This document shows positions 18,112 through 29,484 of a DNA stretch of 64,000 nucleotides, piece after piece. The notes beneath the pieces were generated by a model. That model did no database searches. It had not been told where the DNA came from and saw only the letters and a list, made by a program, of their open reading frames with translations. Position numbers and translations under genes: made by a program. The stretch is from Pelagibacteraceae bacterium. GTDB lineage: Bacteria > Pseudomonadota > Alphaproteobacteria > HIMB59. Location of the stretch: positions 23,060 to 87,059 of the forward strand of contig PAHR01000021.1 of the NCBI GenBank assembly GCA_002705265.1, written 5' to 3'. The first letter of the stretch is position 1. The number at the start of each line of letters is the position of its first letter.

Positions 18112-20475
18112 ATGCCCAAACAGTATGTATTAGAAATGTTTCCCTATCCTTCTGGGAATATACATATGGGCCATGTAAGGAACTATACAATTGGAGACAT
18201 ATACACAAGATATTTAAAACTAAATGGACACGAAGTAATTCATCCAATGGGCTGGGATGCGTTTGGACTTCCTGCTGAAAATGCCGCTATACAAAATAAA
18301 ACTCATCCTAAAAAATGGACTATAGAAAATATTGGAAATATGAAGAAGGAATTACAATCACTAAATTTAGATTTAGATTGGGATAGAGAGTTAGCAACAT
18401 GCGAAGAAAAATATTATAAGCACCAACAAAGGCTATTTATAGATTTTTATAAAAAAGGATTGGTTTATAAAAAAAATGCTGTTGTAAACTGGGATCCTGT
18501 TGATCAAACCGTACTTGCTAATGAACAGGTCATTGATGGTAAAGGATGGAGAACGGGCGCAACTATTGAAAAAAAACAATTATCTCAATGGTTTTTTAAA
18601 ATAACTGAATACGCAGAGGAGCTGTTGTCGAGCATTGACACTCTTAATAAATGGCCAGAAAAAGTTAAAACCATGCAAAGAAATTGGATAGGAAAGTCTA
18701 TTGGTGCAGAAATAAATTTTAAGATAGAAAATTCAGATAAAAATATTGAGATTTATACAACAAGGCCTGACACAATTTTTGGAGCAACTTTTATAGCACT
18801 GTCTATAAACCATGATTTCATAAGACATTATTTAGATGAAAGCCGGATTTTAAAAATTCAAAAAGAATTTTCACAAGCTGATGAAAAGGAAAAAGTCGGT
18901 ATTTTTTTAGACCTAAATTGCATACATCCAATCACAGAAAAAAAAATACCAATCTATATAGCAAATTTTGTTTTGGATAATTATGGCCAAGGTGCGATCT
19001 TCGGTTGTCCAGCGCACGATGAAAGAGATTATGAATTTGCAAAAAAATATTCAATTCCAATTATTAAGGTTGTTAATTGTGATGACAAAGAGCTTCCTTA
19101 CACCGGTGATGGAGAAATGGTAAATTCCTCATTTCTTAATGGCCTGGGCAAAGACAAAGCAATCGAAGAAATAATAAAATACTTTTCAGAAAAAAAAATA
19201 GGAAGGAGGTCTATTAACTTCAAATTAAGAGATTGGGGGGTGTCAAGACAAAGATACTGGGGTTGCCCAATACCAGTAATATACTATGAAGATGGTTCAT
19301 ATAGGGTGTTAGAAAAAGATGAGCTTCCAGTAACACTTCCTGATGAGATAGAGTTAACCGGACAAGGAAATCCGCTAGGAAGAAACAAAAATTGGGTCGA
19401 AATAATTTGCAAAAAAACTGGAAAAAAGGCATTTAGAGAAACCGACACATTAGATACTTTTGTGGATTCTTCTTGGTATTACTTCAGATTTTTAGACCCA
19501 AATAACAATGAACAGCCTTTTGATATTAATTTAGTCAAAAAATATGCTCCTGTTGATAAGTACATTGGGGGGATTGAACATGCAATTCTTCATCTTCTCT
19601 ATTCGAGGTTTTTCACCAAGGCAATTAGAGATATATATAATTTACCAATTGATGAGCCATTTAAAGAGCTTTTCACACAGGGAATGATCACCCACAAAAC
19701 ATTTAAAAGCCATAAAAAATCGTGGCTGCGCCCAAATGAAGTTGCTTTAAAGGATGGAAAAATGGTTGATATTTTTGACTCTATGCCTGTTTATGAAGGT
19801 GCAATAGAAAAAATGAGCAAATCTAAAAGAAACACTATTGAACCAAAGGAAATTCTTGATAATTATGGCTTGGATGCAACTAGGGTATTTATGATTTCTG
19901 ACTCACCTCCAGACAGAAATCTTGAATGGACAGACGAAGGGATACAAGGGTCAAAAAATCTAGTAAATAGAATTAAGAGGTATTTTGATAATAAAAAAAC
20001 CTCTCTCAACGAAGAACAACAAAAAAAAATAAAAATATTCATTTATAATATGAGCGAAAATATAAAAGACTTTACTTTTAATAAATGTGTTGCGGAAATT
20101 TATACGTTGTTAAATTATTTGGAAAAACAAAAAGCATACGCGGGTGAAAGTGAACAAGGAAAAGATATTCTTTGTTGCCTTTTTCCAATAATGCCCAGCC
20201 TTGTTACAGATTTAATTTCCCATAAGTTTAAAGACTCAAGTAATACTTTAGCTTGGCCAAAAGTTGACATTAACGAAATCGGGGAAGACATAATTAATTT
20301 ACCAATACAGATTAATGGGAAATTTATTACAACCATAGAAACAAAAATAAACTATGACGAAAAATTCTTACAAGAACAAATATTTAAAATAACAAAAATA
20401 GAAGAAAGACTTAATAACAAATTAATAAAAAAAACAATCCATGTTAAAAACAAAATTATCAATTTTATTATTTAA
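18112..20475 (+). CDS. leuS: Leucyl-tRNA synthetase
   Basis: '[22 protein letters not shown]', '[14 protein letters not shown]', editing domain '[12 protein letters not shown]', '[13 protein letters not shown]'. Confidence 0.97.
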   Translation: MPKQYVLEMFPYPSGNIHMGHVRNYTIGDIYTRYLKLNGHEVIHPMGWDAFGLPAENAAIQNKTHPKKWTIENIGNMKKELQSLNLDLDWDRELATCEEKYYKHQQRLFIDFYKKGLVYKKNAVVNWDPVDQTVLANEQVIDGKGWRTGATIEKKQLSQWFFKITEYAEELLSSIDTLNKWPEKVKTMQRNWIGKSIGAEINFKIENSDKNIEIYTTRPDTIFGATFIALSINHDFIRHYLDESRILKIQKEFSQADEKEKVGIFLDLNCIHPITEKKIPIYIANFVLDNYGQGAIFGCPAHDERDYEFAKKYSIPIIKVVNCDDKELPYTGDGEMVNSSFLNGLGKDKAIEEIIKYFSEKKIGRRSINFKLRDWGVSRQRYWGCPIPVIYYEDGSYRVLEKDELPVTLPDEIELTGQGNPLGRNKNWVEIICKKTGKKAFRETDTLDTFVDSSWYYFRFLDPNNNEQPFDINLVKKYAPVDKYIGGIEHAILHLLYSRFFTKAIRDIYNLPIDEPFKELFTQGMITHKTFKSHKKSWLRPNEVALKDGKMVDIFDSMPVYEGAIEKMSKSKRNTIEPKEILDNYGLDATRVFMISDSPPDRNLEWTDEGIQGSKNLVNRIKRYFDNKKTSLNEEQQKKIKIFIYNMSENIKDFTFNKCVAEIYTLLNYLEKQKAYAGESEQGKDILCCLFPIMPSLVTDLISHKFKDSSNTLAWPKVDINEIGEDIINLPIQINGKFITTIETKINYDEKFLQEQIFKITKIEERLNNKLIKKTIHVKNKIINFII

Positions 20476-21076
20476 TATATTTTTTTTGATTTCTTGCAAC
20501 TCTGCTTTAAATCAATCCCTTACAGAAGGATCTTTAAAATTTTCTGTGCATCATATTGAAGGCGATAAAAACGGATTCATATTTAGTAATTTACTAAAAC
20601 AGCAATTAAGAGTGAATGACTTTTATGACCCTTTATCAACCAATGTGATATACGTAACAACTAGTAATGAAACAAAGTATTTAGTCACATCTGTAACAAA
20701 AACCTCAACAAGAAATGCTGTTTACTCAAATGTTTCAATGGAAATTGGAACTTCATCTAATCGATTGCCAATTAGTATTAATTTCACCTGCTCAAAAATG
20801 GAAGAAACGTATAGTGCAGATCAAATGTATATGCTTGCTGCAAGTAATGCTAACCTTAGTAATATTGAGGCAGAAAATGACATAATAATTCTTAATAGTG
20901 AAAACATAATTGACATGATGATAGATGATTTAATTTTTTATAGACAAAATGACTGCTATTTGTCAAAGAAATTAACTAATATAAGCTTGCCTGAAAATGA
21001 ACAATTAGAAAAGAATCTTTCTGAAAAAGGAAAACTTTTAAAGGAAATAAAAAACGAACTAAATGCCGGTGAATAA
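20441..21076 (+). CDS. LptE-like LPS-assembly lipoprotein
   Basis: Lipoprotein signal '[12 protein letters not shown]'; conserved position after leuS. Confidence 0.6.
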   Translation: MLKTKLSILLFNIFFLISCNSALNQSLTEGSLKFSVHHIEGDKNGFIFSNLLKQQLRVNDFYDPLSTNVIYVTTSNETKYLVTSVTKTSTRNAVYSNVSMEIGTSSNRLPISINFTCSKMEETYSADQMYMLAASNANLSNIEAENDIIILNSENIIDMMIDDLIFYRQNDCYLSKKLTNISLPENEQLEKNLSEKGKLLKEIKNELNAGE

Positions 21077-21725
21077 CAATATTAATAAAATTAAAAATTA
21101 TATTTCTGGGGGCGAAGAAAAAATTGTTCTTGTGAATATTGTTAATGAAAAAGTAAGTTTATTTTATAAGTTATTAATTCAAAAAATATCTAATGATAAT
21201 AAAATTAGGACAAATTACGTTGAGGATTCCAATGAGTCATTTTCAAAAAATGCAACAGATTTATTTTTAGAGAGACAAACATATATCCTAGAAACAACAA
21301 CCCAAAGCAAGGTAGAAAAAATACAATTATTAAAAGATGAAAGTAAAAAAATATTTTTATTTGTTCCATATAGTATTTTTAAAAAAAATTCCTCCGGTAG
21401 TGACAAAAATATTAATGCTTATGATTTTAAAAAAGACATGTCAGCTTATATAAACGAAAGACCTGACTTAAAAAAAATATCAAGCGAGGATAAGTTTCGA
21501 TTCTTGGAAACGCTCAAAGAAATGCCACATTTATTTTTTTCTGAAATAGACAAAATCAGAATTAATTATGCTGATAATTATATTAACAACGTCGACGATG
21601 TGTCTTTGATAGGACAGCTAAGACAGGGTGTTTATAAAATGAAAAGAAACTTTTCAATTAAGGAATTATCCTCTTTATACAATCTTATAAAAAAAGAGAT
21701 TATTTTAAAAAAATTTAACTTTTAA
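21063..21725 (+). CDS. Candidate minimal/divergent DNA polymerase III delta subunit (HolA)
   Basis: Mainly positional (leuS-lptE-holA-parB order); weak sequence similarity by eye; 220 aa. Confidence 0.4.
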   Translation: MPVNNNINKIKNYISGGEEKIVLVNIVNEKVSLFYKLLIQKISNDNKIRTNYVEDSNESFSKNATDLFLERQTYILETTTQSKVEKIQLLKDESKKIFLFVPYSIFKKNSSGSDKNINAYDFKKDMSAYINERPDLKKISSEDKFRFLETLKEMPHLFFSEIDKIRINYADNYINNVDDVSLIGQLRQGVYKMKRNFSIKELSSLYNLIKKEIILKKFNF

Positions 21726-22551
21726 TTTTTTTTACAAGAAAATCGTATTGTTCTAGATTATCGTAAAAAATTTTTATATATCCCTTTCCTTTAAAGTCGT
21801 ATTTGATTTGTGATTTGAATCCTATGAGGCTGCTAAGGTTTTTTTCTTCTGTAGTAATATTAATGTCTGATTTCTTAACTTGTTTTTTATTATTAATAAT
21901 TTTTTCAAGCTCTCTAACAGATATTTTCTTATTACTAAATCTTTTAAGCGTCTTCTCATCAAACATTGAGGGATCTCTGCCAATTAAAATTTTAGCGTGG
22001 CCTAAAGATATGATTTCTTTATCAAGCAAATCCATGAAAAATCTATTTAAGCTTAATATTCTTAAAATATTTGTTATATGTGATCTGCTTTTGCCGACTA
22101 TGCTTGCTAATTGGTCATGTGTGTATTTTTTCTTCTCAATTAAGTTTTTATACGCATTTGCTTCTTCGGTGATTTTTAAATTTTCTCTCTGTATGTTTTC
22201 TATTAACGATACTTCGTTATTGTCTAGGTCTGCAGGTAAAATGATAGATGGAATTGCTTTTAAATTTGCAATTTGAGCAGCTCTCCACCTTCTTTCTCCG
22301 GCTACAATTTTATAATCATTTTCAGCATTTTTTGCCAAAATAATAGGCTGGATTAATCCGTGTTGCTTGATAGAAGAGGCAAGTTCTTTGATTTTTTCTT
22401 GGTCAAATTCTTTTCTTGGTTGACCGGGGTCACGGCTAATATGTTCAATGGGAGTAAAAAATAAATTTTTCTCACTTGCCAAGTTTTTTTCAACACTTGG
22501 CTTAGCACCTAACAAAGATGATAGTCCCATGCCGAGCTTTTTATTTTTCAT
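21715..22551 (-). CDS. parB: Chromosome-partitioning protein ParB
   Basis: 'MKNKKLGMGLSSLLG', 'PGQPRKEFDQEKIKELASSIKQHGLIQPI', 'GERRWRAAQIANLKAIPSI', HTH 'HDQLASIVGKSRSHITNILRIL'; start placed at the Met after the parA overlap. Confidence 0.96.
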   Translation of the reverse strand: MKNKKLGMGLSSLLGAKPSVEKNLASEKNLFFTPIEHISRDPGQPRKEFDQEKIKELASSIKQHGLIQPIILAKNAENDYKIVAGERRWRAAQIANLKAIPSIILPADLDNNEVSLIENIQRENLKITEEANAYKNLIEKKKYTHDQLASIVGKSRSHITNILRILSLNRFFMDLLDKEIISLGHAKILIGRDPSMFDEKTLKRFSNKKISVRELEKIINNKKQVKKSDINITTEEKNLSSLIGFKSQIKYDFKGKGYIKIFYDNLEQYDFLVKKIKS

Positions 22552-23303
22552 TATGTGTTCCTTTCTATAAATTCTCTGGCTAGCCCGATATATGCTTGGG
22601 ATCCAGCGCAATTCAAATCATAAATGATTGCTGGAAGGCCATGACTGGGGGCTTCAGACAACTTTACATTTCTAGGCACATTAAATTTATATACAGTTGC
22701 CTCAAAATATTTTCTTGCCTCCTCCTCTATAAGAGAAGATAGAGAATTTCTTTTATCGTACATTGTTAAAATAATGCCGTTTATTTTTAAATTTTGATTG
22801 AGATTGTCTTTTATCATATCTATTGTCTTAACTAATTTGGACAGGCCCTCAAGAGCAAAAAATTCGCATTGCACCGGTATAAGAACCTCGTCGCTCGCAA
22901 CTAATGCGCTAATTGTCAATAAACCAAGTGTTGGGGGCGTATCTATAAAAATATAATCATAGGTATTTTTTAAATTATCGAGTTGTTTTTTAATAATAAA
23001 ATTTCTATTTTCATCATTAGCCAATTCGTATTCGGCGGCTGCAAGATCCTCGCAAGCTGAAATAATTTGTAAGTTAGGTATTTGTGTATCTTGAATTAGT
23101 TCTTCAAATTTTTTTTCTCCGCTCAATGCTTTATAAATTGATAAATCATGTTGATACCTATTAAAAGATAACGACGAGTTATACTGTGGGTCTACATCAA
23201 CAATAAGAATTTTTTTATCAATAGATGCAAGAGCCGTACCCAAGTTTACAACGGTCGTGGTTTTTCCAACCCCTCCTTTCTGATTAGCTATTGTTATGAT
23301 CAT
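22551..23303 (-). CDS. parA: Chromosome-partitioning ATPase ParA
   Basis: 'IITIANQKGGVGKTTTVVNLGTALA', 'ILIVDVDPQYNSSLS', 'YDYIFIDTPPTLGLLT'. Confidence 0.97.
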   Translation of the reverse strand: MIITIANQKGGVGKTTTVVNLGTALASIDKKILIVDVDPQYNSSLSFNRYQHDLSIYKALSGEKKFEELIQDTQIPNLQIISACEDLAAAEYELANDENRNFIIKKQLDNLKNTYDYIFIDTPPTLGLLTISALVASDEVLIPVQCEFFALEGLSKLVKTIDMIKDNLNQNLKINGIILTMYDKRNSLSSLIEEEARKYFEATVYKFNVPRNVKLSEAPSHGLPAIIYDLNCAGSQAYIGLAREFIERNT

Positions 23304-23914
23304 TTGGACATTAGCTCTACAATTCCTGAATCTCTAGATGTAATGCTATTAAAAAAACGCACACAAAATTTTTTATTATTAATAAGTTTGACTTCTTCTA
23401 TATATGTTTTTCCTTTCATAAAAAGGTATATTGTATTTCTGTCTGATAGATTTTTTGTTAGCTTTAAAATTTGGTCTATTTTTGCAAAAGCTCTTGAAAC
23501 TATATATGAAAATTTTTTTGAAATAATGTTTTCTACCCTGTCGTTGTGAACGATCATTTTAAGACCTAAGTCTTTATTAACCTTTTCGAGAAAAAGGCAT
23601 TTTTTTCTTTGTTTTTCAATAAGATTAATGTTTTTACATCCCGCAATTGCCAACATCACTCCAGGTAATCCCGCTCCTGATCCTATGTCTGCAATTGTTT
23701 TTTCTTTGTCTTTTATCAAATTAATAATCTGCAATGAGTCTAATAAATGCCTGCTATCAATATCATCAATAGTAGTTTTGCTTATTAAATTAATTTTGCT
23801 ATTTTCTTCAATCAAAAGTTTTTTATACATCATGGTTTTTTCTAAAATAATTTTTTTATCTTCGTTGGTCTCAAACGTACTAATAAAATTCTTTAAATTA
23901 TTTTGATTGGACAT
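23300..23914 (-). CDS. rsmG: 16S rRNA m7G527 methyltransferase
   Basis: 'HLLDSLQIINLI', 'IADIGSGAGLPGVMLAIAG', 'VSRAFAKIDQIL'; parA-rsmG-mnmG order. Confidence 0.93.
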   Translation of the reverse strand: MSNQNNLKNFISTFETNEDKKIILEKTMMYKKLLIEENSKINLISKTTIDDIDSRHLLDSLQIINLIKDKEKTIADIGSGAGLPGVMLAIAGCKNINLIEKQRKKCLFLEKVNKDLGLKMIVHNDRVENIISKKFSYIVSRAFAKIDQILKLTKNLSDRNTIYLFMKGKTYIEEVKLINNKKFCVRFFNSITSRDSGIVELMSK

Positions 23915-25757
23915 TTCTAGATTTACTTTTTTTGAAACTTAGTAGTTGAAAGAGTGCGCTTGGAGTCATTCCGGATATTTTGCTAGCATCATCTAAATTT
24001 TCTGGCTTGTGTTTTTCCAATTTTTCAACAACTTCCTTTGATAGTGAAGGTATGCTTTTGAATGAAAGTCCTTTTAGTTTAAACCTTTGATTTTTTATTA
24101 GTAAGTCTTTTGATCGCTGTTCCCTTTCATAAAAAACTTCATATTTTGAATCAAATATGATCTTTGTCAGAAGTTTTTTATTAATTATAATATTAAAAAG
24201 ACGTTTAAAAAGATTTATATCTGGATCCATTAATTTTAAAACCTCAAATCCGTTTCTTATTTTGCCATCAAGCTTTGTTTTAATTCCATATTTTAATAAC
24301 TTGTTTGGAGAAAATTTTTCTTTGTTTATTTTTTTTAAAATAGATTTTTCTTTTTTGATCATTGCATCAATTATTTTTGTGTCTGTTGAATTTAAAAGCT
24401 TAAGTTTTTTTGAATTTGGATAAATTCTTTCATAAGCATTATCCGTTCTTTGTTTAAGTCTGTATTCCGATCTCGATGTAAACATTCTATAAGGCTCTGT
24501 TACACCTAGTTTTGTTAAATCATCAACCATTACTCCTATGTAGCTATTTGATCTTGAAAAAATATTGTTCTTAATATTTAGTTTTTTAACTTTAATAGAT
24601 GCGTTTAGCCCTGCATAAATGCCCTGACCCGCTGCTTCTTCATATCCTGTTGTTCCATTAATTTGTCCTGCTAAAAATAAATTTTTAATTTTTTTGCTTT
24701 CGAAATTTTTATTTAAATTTCTTGGGTCTACTGCATCATATTCTACTGCGTATCCATATTCTGATATTTCACATTTTTCTAAACCAGGGATTGTTTTTAA
24801 AAATTTTCCTTGGGTATTTTTATCTAAAGAATTTGATATGCCATTTGGATACACAAGATTTGAATCATAACCCTCTGGTTCAAGAAAAATATTATGTCCA
24901 TTTCTATCTCCAAATTTAACAATCTTATCTTCAATAGAAGGACAATATCTTACGCCCTGGGACCGGATTGCACCTGAATACATAGCAGATTTGTGTAAAT
25001 TATCTCTGATAATTTTATGTGTTTTGCTTGTTGTTTTTGTCATATAGCAATTAATCATTTTGTTCTTATTTTGTTCTGTAAAAAATGATAGATATATATC
25101 ATTATTTTCTGATTCTTGAGGGCGCAGCTTAGAAAACTCAATTGAATCTTTGATTATTCTTGGAGGGGTTCCTGTTTTTAATCTCATTGTTTGAAAATTT
25201 TCTTTAACAAATCTGGCTAATTTTTTTGAGGATTTATTATTTATTCTCCCCGCTTCATATTTTTCCATACCAAAGTATATATTGCCATTTAAAAATGTAC
25301 CTGTAGTTAAAATTACTACTTTAGCGTAAATTTTGTTGTTGTTCTTGGTATTTACACCTCTAACCATAGATCGATTAGTTAAAATATCAGTAACTTCGTC
25401 TTCAATTATACTGATTTTGGATTTAGAAATAAATTCATACATATTTTTTTGGTATAATTTTCTGTCAATTTGAGCTCTGATTCCCCAAACAGCAGGCCCC
25501 TTTGAAAGATTTAAAACCCTATAATGAATTGCCGAAATATCACCAATTTTACATATCAGGCCTCCCATTACATCTACTTCTCTGGCAATATGAGTTTTTC
25601 CAACTCCGCCAATACTTGGATTGCAGGACATTTTTCCTATATCGTCTTTTTTATTAGAAATTAAAGCTGTTTTTAAACCAAATTTATTACATATATTGGC
25701 TGCTTCGATACCAGCATGGCCTGCGCCAACTATAACTATGTCAAAATCATGTTTCAC
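23898..25757 (-). CDS. mnmG: tRNA uridine-5-carboxymethylaminomethyl modification enzyme MnmG
   Basis: 'DIVIVGAGHAGIEAANI', 'CNPSIGGVGKTHIAREVDVMGG', 'GQINGTTGYEEAAGQGIYAGLNA', 'DDLTKLGVTEPYRMFTSRSEYRL'. Confidence 0.97.
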   Translation of the reverse strand: MKHDFDIVIVGAGHAGIEAANICNKFGLKTALISNKKDDIGKMSCNPSIGGVGKTHIAREVDVMGGLICKIGDISAIHYRVLNLSKGPAVWGIRAQIDRKLYQKNMYEFISKSKISIIEDEVTDILTNRSMVRGVNTKNNNKIYAKVVILTTGTFLNGNIYFGMEKYEAGRINNKSSKKLARFVKENFQTMRLKTGTPPRIIKDSIEFSKLRPQESENNDIYLSFFTEQNKNKMINCYMTKTTSKTHKIIRDNLHKSAMYSGAIRSQGVRYCPSIEDKIVKFGDRNGHNIFLEPEGYDSNLVYPNGISNSLDKNTQGKFLKTIPGLEKCEISEYGYAVEYDAVDPRNLNKNFESKKIKNLFLAGQINGTTGYEEAAGQGIYAGLNASIKVKKLNIKNNIFSRSNSYIGVMVDDLTKLGVTEPYRMFTSRSEYRLKQRTDNAYERIYPNSKKLKLLNSTDTKIIDAMIKKEKSILKKINKEKFSPNKLLKYGIKTKLDGKIRNGFEVLKLMDPDINLFKRLFNIIINKKLLTKIIFDSKYEVFYEREQRSKDLLIKNQRFKLKGLSFKSIPSLSKEVVEKLEKHKPENLDDASKISGMTPSALFQLLSFKKSKSRNVQSK

Positions 25758-25765
25758 GTGGAACC
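25750..25765. promoter_or_regulatory. parS: Candidate parS (ParB-binding) site
   Basis: TGTTTCACGTGGAACC, 14/16 match to TGTTTCACGTGAAACA, at the mnmE/mnmG junction and close to parAB. Confidence 0.85.
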
Positions 25766-27096
25766 TATTTTCCTATACAAAAACTACTAAAAACATTATC
25801 TAGCATATCTTCGTTATTAATATAACCAAAATTTTCAGAAAATTCATCAATTATATTTCTAAATATTTCCTGTATAATTAATAAGTCTTGCTGATTTAAA
25901 ATAAACTCTCCGTTTTCTAACAGCTTTTCAAGGAAATTGATCTCATTTTTATTTACGGTAAGTATTTCTTTGCTTTTTTTGATATATTTATGATGGATGT
26001 TTTGAAGTTTGAGCAATTTTATCGTTTTCTGTCTATTTATTGACTTATTAAGATAAATATACTGGTTATTCTTGGTCTTTTTATGAGTGTCAGATTTATT
26101 CAGAACTAAACTAAAATTGTTTTTTATATTAAATTCCTTTTTAATCCTGTTTAAATCATTTTTTGATAAAGCATCATTAAATACTATAAGAAAATGGTTG
26201 ATTTCCTTACTTAATAATAATGCTTTTTTATATCCGAGCAGCTCTATTCTTCCTTGTTTTTTTCTATAGCCAGCAGTGTCATAAATTCTGTAAATTTTGT
26301 TTTCCAATAAAAGGTTTTCAGCAACAACGTCTCTGGTAGTGCCCTTAATATTTGTAACTATTGCTCTTTCTTGACCGATAATTTTATTAAAAATTGTTGA
26401 TTTTCCAACGTTTACATCTCCAATTATCATAACATTAAGTATATTATTTTGTTCTATAACTGTTCTGTTTTTTTTAATAATTTTTTGAATTTTTTGAAAA
26501 AACAACCTTATATCTTTTATAATTGAATCTAAATCAAAGCTTTCATCTTCGATAAAGTCAATAGATGTAATAATCTTTGAATAAATATTAATTGCACTTT
26601 CTTTAAGGTCGTAAAGTTCGCTTTCCTCATCGCCATTAAATAAAACTTTTTTACTATAATCAATTTCTTGCAAATTTTCAGACATTATAATGTTGTTTAT
26701 TGCCTGGCTTTGTTTCAGTGAAACCTTGTTATTTATCATTGCCCTATATAAAAACTCACCGTTTTTTGCCTGTCTAAAATCGATGGGGTTGATTTTAGAA
26801 AAAGATTTTTCTAGATGGCTTGCTATGGCTGGGGATCCGTGAATATAAATTTCAGCCACATCCTCGCCGGTAAACGATTTCGGCCCCTTAAAATAAACAA
26901 TATTACATCTGTCAATTATTTTATCCGAATAATCATATAATGATTTATAAAATACTTTGCCCGGATAGTTTTTGAACTTAAACCTTGTAAGTAAAGATAA
27001 GATTTTAAGTGTGAGGGGCCCAGATATTCTGTACCCAATCACTGCGGATTTAACAACTGGCGTAAAGCTCGAATATATAGTATCAGGTTTATACAA
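25765..27096 (-). CDS. mnmE: tRNA uridine-5-carboxymethylaminomethyl modification GTPase MnmE
   Basis: 'PDTIYSSFTPVVKSAVIGYRISGP', 'MIIGDVNVGKSTIFNKIIG', C-terminal 'FCIGK'. ORF track starts at 27150; a TTG at 27096 fits the family N-terminus. Confidence 0.94.
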   Translation of the reverse strand: MYKPDTIYSSFTPVVKSAVIGYRISGPLTLKILSLLTRFKFKNYPGKVFYKSLYDYSDKIIDRCNIVYFKGPKSFTGEDVAEIYIHGSPAIASHLEKSFSKINPIDFRQAKNGEFLYRAMINNKVSLKQSQAINNIIMSENLQEIDYSKKVLFNGDEESELYDLKESAINIYSKIITSIDFIEDESFDLDSIIKDIRLFFQKIQKIIKKNRTVIEQNNILNVMIIGDVNVGKSTIFNKIIGQERAIVTNIKGTTRDVVAENLLLENKIYRIYDTAGYRKKQGRIELLGYKKALLLSKEINHFLIVFNDALSKNDLNRIKKEFNIKNNFSLVLNKSDTHKKTKNNQYIYLNKSINRQKTIKLLKLQNIHHKYIKKSKEILTVNKNEINFLEKLLENGEFILNQQDLLIIQEIFRNIIDEFSENFGYINNEDMLDNVFSSFCIGK

Positions 27097-27154
27097 GGCG
27101 CGGTCATTATAGACCTTGGCACATAGTAGTAAAGCATTCAAAGGCGACAAAAAA

Positions 27155-28228
27155 ATGTATGAGCAAAATTTTTATAATTTAGAATACAATGAATTAAAAA
27201 AACATTTGTCTGAATTTAATTTATCTGAAAAAGCTGCGAGCATGAGAGCAAACCAAATATGGAAATTTGTTTACAAAAAGGGCGTTGGCAATCCAGATAA
27301 TTTTATAAATCTTCCTTTAGAATTAATAAATAAAATTAAAACAAAAATAGACTTTAACAAGATATCCATTGAAGAAAAAAAAGCTTCGCGGGATGGTACT
27401 ATTAAATGGCTTTTCAAACTAAATGACGGCAATCTTATAGAAACTGTTTATATTCCATTTGGCAAAACAGGCACTCTTTGTGTATCATCGCAAGTTGGCT
27501 GTACTTTAAATTGTAAGTTTTGTCATACTGGAACTCAAATGATTGTAAAAAACTTAGAAACAACAGAAATCATACAACAAGTATTGTTAGCAAAAGACGA
27601 GCTGACTGACTGGTCTAAAGAAAAAAAAATAAGAAATATAGTATATATGGGAATGGGGGAGCCACTTTATAATTTTAATAACGTTAAAAAATCAATTGAG
27701 ATTTTAAAGAATGTTGATGGATTAGAATTTGGTCCAAAAAGAATTACTATTTCGACTGCTGGGATTGTTCCAGAAATATTATCGGCTTCAAAAGAAATTA
27801 AAACTTGTTTGGCTGTTTCTCTCCATGCTCCTACTGATGAAATTAGGGAAAAAATTATGCCGATCAACAAAAAGTATAAGCTCAAGGCTTTAATTGACAG
27901 CTGTAGAAAATATGCGGAAATGAATAAAGAAAAAATTTTCTTGGAGTATGTTTTATTAAAAGACATCAATGATACAAAATACTGCGCACAAAAACTTATA
28001 AAGCTTATGGGAGGGTTTCCCTGTAAGCTAAATCTTATAGAATTTAATGTTTGGCCTGGGGCTGGCTTTGAGCCTTCCTCAAAAGAGAAAGTCTCAGAGT
28101 TTTATAATACTATAAAAGAATCCGGCCATGTGGTGACCCTAAGAAAATCGAAGGGTAATGATATTTTGGGTGCGTGCGGCCAACTTAAAACAGAGAGCAA
28201 AAAAATATCTAAAAAGCTTGATAATTAA
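27155..28228 (+). CDS. rlmN: 23S rRNA (adenine2503-C2)/tRNA methyltransferase, radical SAM
   Basis: '[19 protein letters not shown]', '[17 protein letters not shown]', '[23 protein letters not shown]'; start placed at ATG 27155. Confidence 0.96.
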   Translation: MYEQNFYNLEYNELKKHLSEFNLSEKAASMRANQIWKFVYKKGVGNPDNFINLPLELINKIKTKIDFNKISIEEKKASRDGTIKWLFKLNDGNLIETVYIPFGKTGTLCVSSQVGCTLNCKFCHTGTQMIVKNLETTEIIQQVLLAKDELTDWSKEKKIRNIVYMGMGEPLYNFNNVKKSIEILKNVDGLEFGPKRITISTAGIVPEILSASKEIKTCLAVSLHAPTDEIREKIMPINKKYKLKALIDSCRKYAEMNKEKIFLEYVLLKDINDTKYCAQKLIKLMGGFPCKLNLIEFNVWPGAGFEPSSKEKVSEFYNTIKESGHVVTLRKSKGNDILGACGQLKTESKKISKKLDN

Positions 28229-29484
28229 GCTTTATTCATGCTTAAGAAAAATTCTTGGTTGGTTTTACAATCCTTCATTTTGTCTAATAAAAACTCCATG
28301 GAGTCAACTGTACCCATGGAAGATAAAATTTTTCTTAATATAAAAACTTTTTGTAAATCACCTTGATCAATTAATAGGTCTTCTTTTCTTGTCCCGGATT
28401 TTTGGACATCTATTGCAGGATAAGTTCTTTTGTCGGATAATTTTCTATCTAGGACTATTTCTGAATTACCAGTTCCCTTAAACTCCTCAAAAATAACTTC
28501 GTCCATTCTGCTTCCTGTTTCAACTAGGGCGGTGGCTATAATTGTTAGAGACCCACCTTCCTCTATATTCCTTGCTGCGCCAAAAAATCTTTTAGGTCTT
28601 TGCAGGGCATTTGCATCTACACCGCCTGTTAGGACTTTCCCACTTGATGGCACAACCGTATTATATGCTCTTCCTAATCTTGTTAATGAATCAAGCAAGA
28701 TAACCACATCCAATTTATTTTCTGCTAATCTTTTTGCTTTCTCGATAACCATCTCTGCAACTTGTACGTGTCTTGCCGCTGGTTCATCAAATGTGGAGCT
28801 AATGACTTCTCCCTTGACAGATCTTTGCATATCAGTTACCTCTTCTGGTCTTTCATCAATTAATAAGACTATTAAATAAACATTAGGGTAATTTTCTGTG
28901 ATAGATTTTGCTATCTTTTGTAATATTACGGTTTTTCCAGATCTTGGGGGAGCAACTATTATTGATCTTTGGCCAGCTCCTACCGGAGCCACAATGTCTA
29001 TAATTCTTGAAGTAAGATCTTTGTCTGGTTTATCTGTTTCTAAACTAAATTTTTTCTCTGGGTATAGGGGTGTTAAATTATCAAAATTTGTCTTAAATTT
29101 ATTATAATCTTTAATATCAACAAAATTTATTTTTTTTGTCTCTATGAGTGCAAAATATCTTTCTCCATCCTTGGGCGGCCTAATTGGTCCTTCTAAGGTA
29201 TCACCTTTTCTAAGACCATATTTTTTTATTTGGCCAGGACTTACATATATGTCGTCTGGTCCAGGCAGGTAATTGGAATCTGCTGATCTAAGAAAACCAA
29301 ATCCATCCTGCATAGTTTCTAGAACCCCTTCACCTATGATTTCCTCTCCTTTTTCACCTAGTTTCTTAAGTATAGAGAAAAATATCTCTTGTTTCCTTTG
29401 GCCAGCAGAGTTTTCTATACCTATACTACTTGCGTAGTCCAAAAGTTCCTGAGGTTTTTTTACTTTTAGTTCGTTTAAATGCAT
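28225..29484 (-). CDS. rho: Transcription termination factor Rho
   Basis: '[27 protein letters not shown]', '[18 protein letters not shown]', '[61 protein letters not shown]'. Confidence 0.98.
   Translation of the reverse strand: MHLNELKVKKPQELLDYASSIGIENSAGQRKQEIFFSILKKLGEKGEEIIGEGVLETMQDGFGFLRSADSNYLPGPDDIYVSPGQIKKYGLRKGDTLEGPIRPPKDGERYFALIETKKINFVDIKDYNKFKTNFDNLTPLYPEKKFSLETDKPDKDLTSRIIDIVAPVGAGQRSIIVAPPRSGKTVILQKIAKSITENYPNVYLIVLLIDERPEEVTDMQRSVKGEVISSTFDEPAARHVQVAEMVIEKAKRLAENKLDVVILLDSLTRLGRAYNTVVPSSGKVLTGGVDANALQRPKRFFGAARNIEEGGSLTIIATALVETGSRMDEVIFEEFKGTGNSEIVLDRKLSDKRTYPAIDVQKSGTRKEDLLIDQGDLQKVFILRKILSSMGTVDSMEFLLDKMKDCKTNQEFFLSMNKA

Noticed and set aside
21803-22276. 157-aa ORF antisense to parB; similar cases at 28430-28879, 37466-37846, 46271-46648 and 49067-49696
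   Set aside because: Each lies fully opposite a conserved CDS and shows no domain signature.
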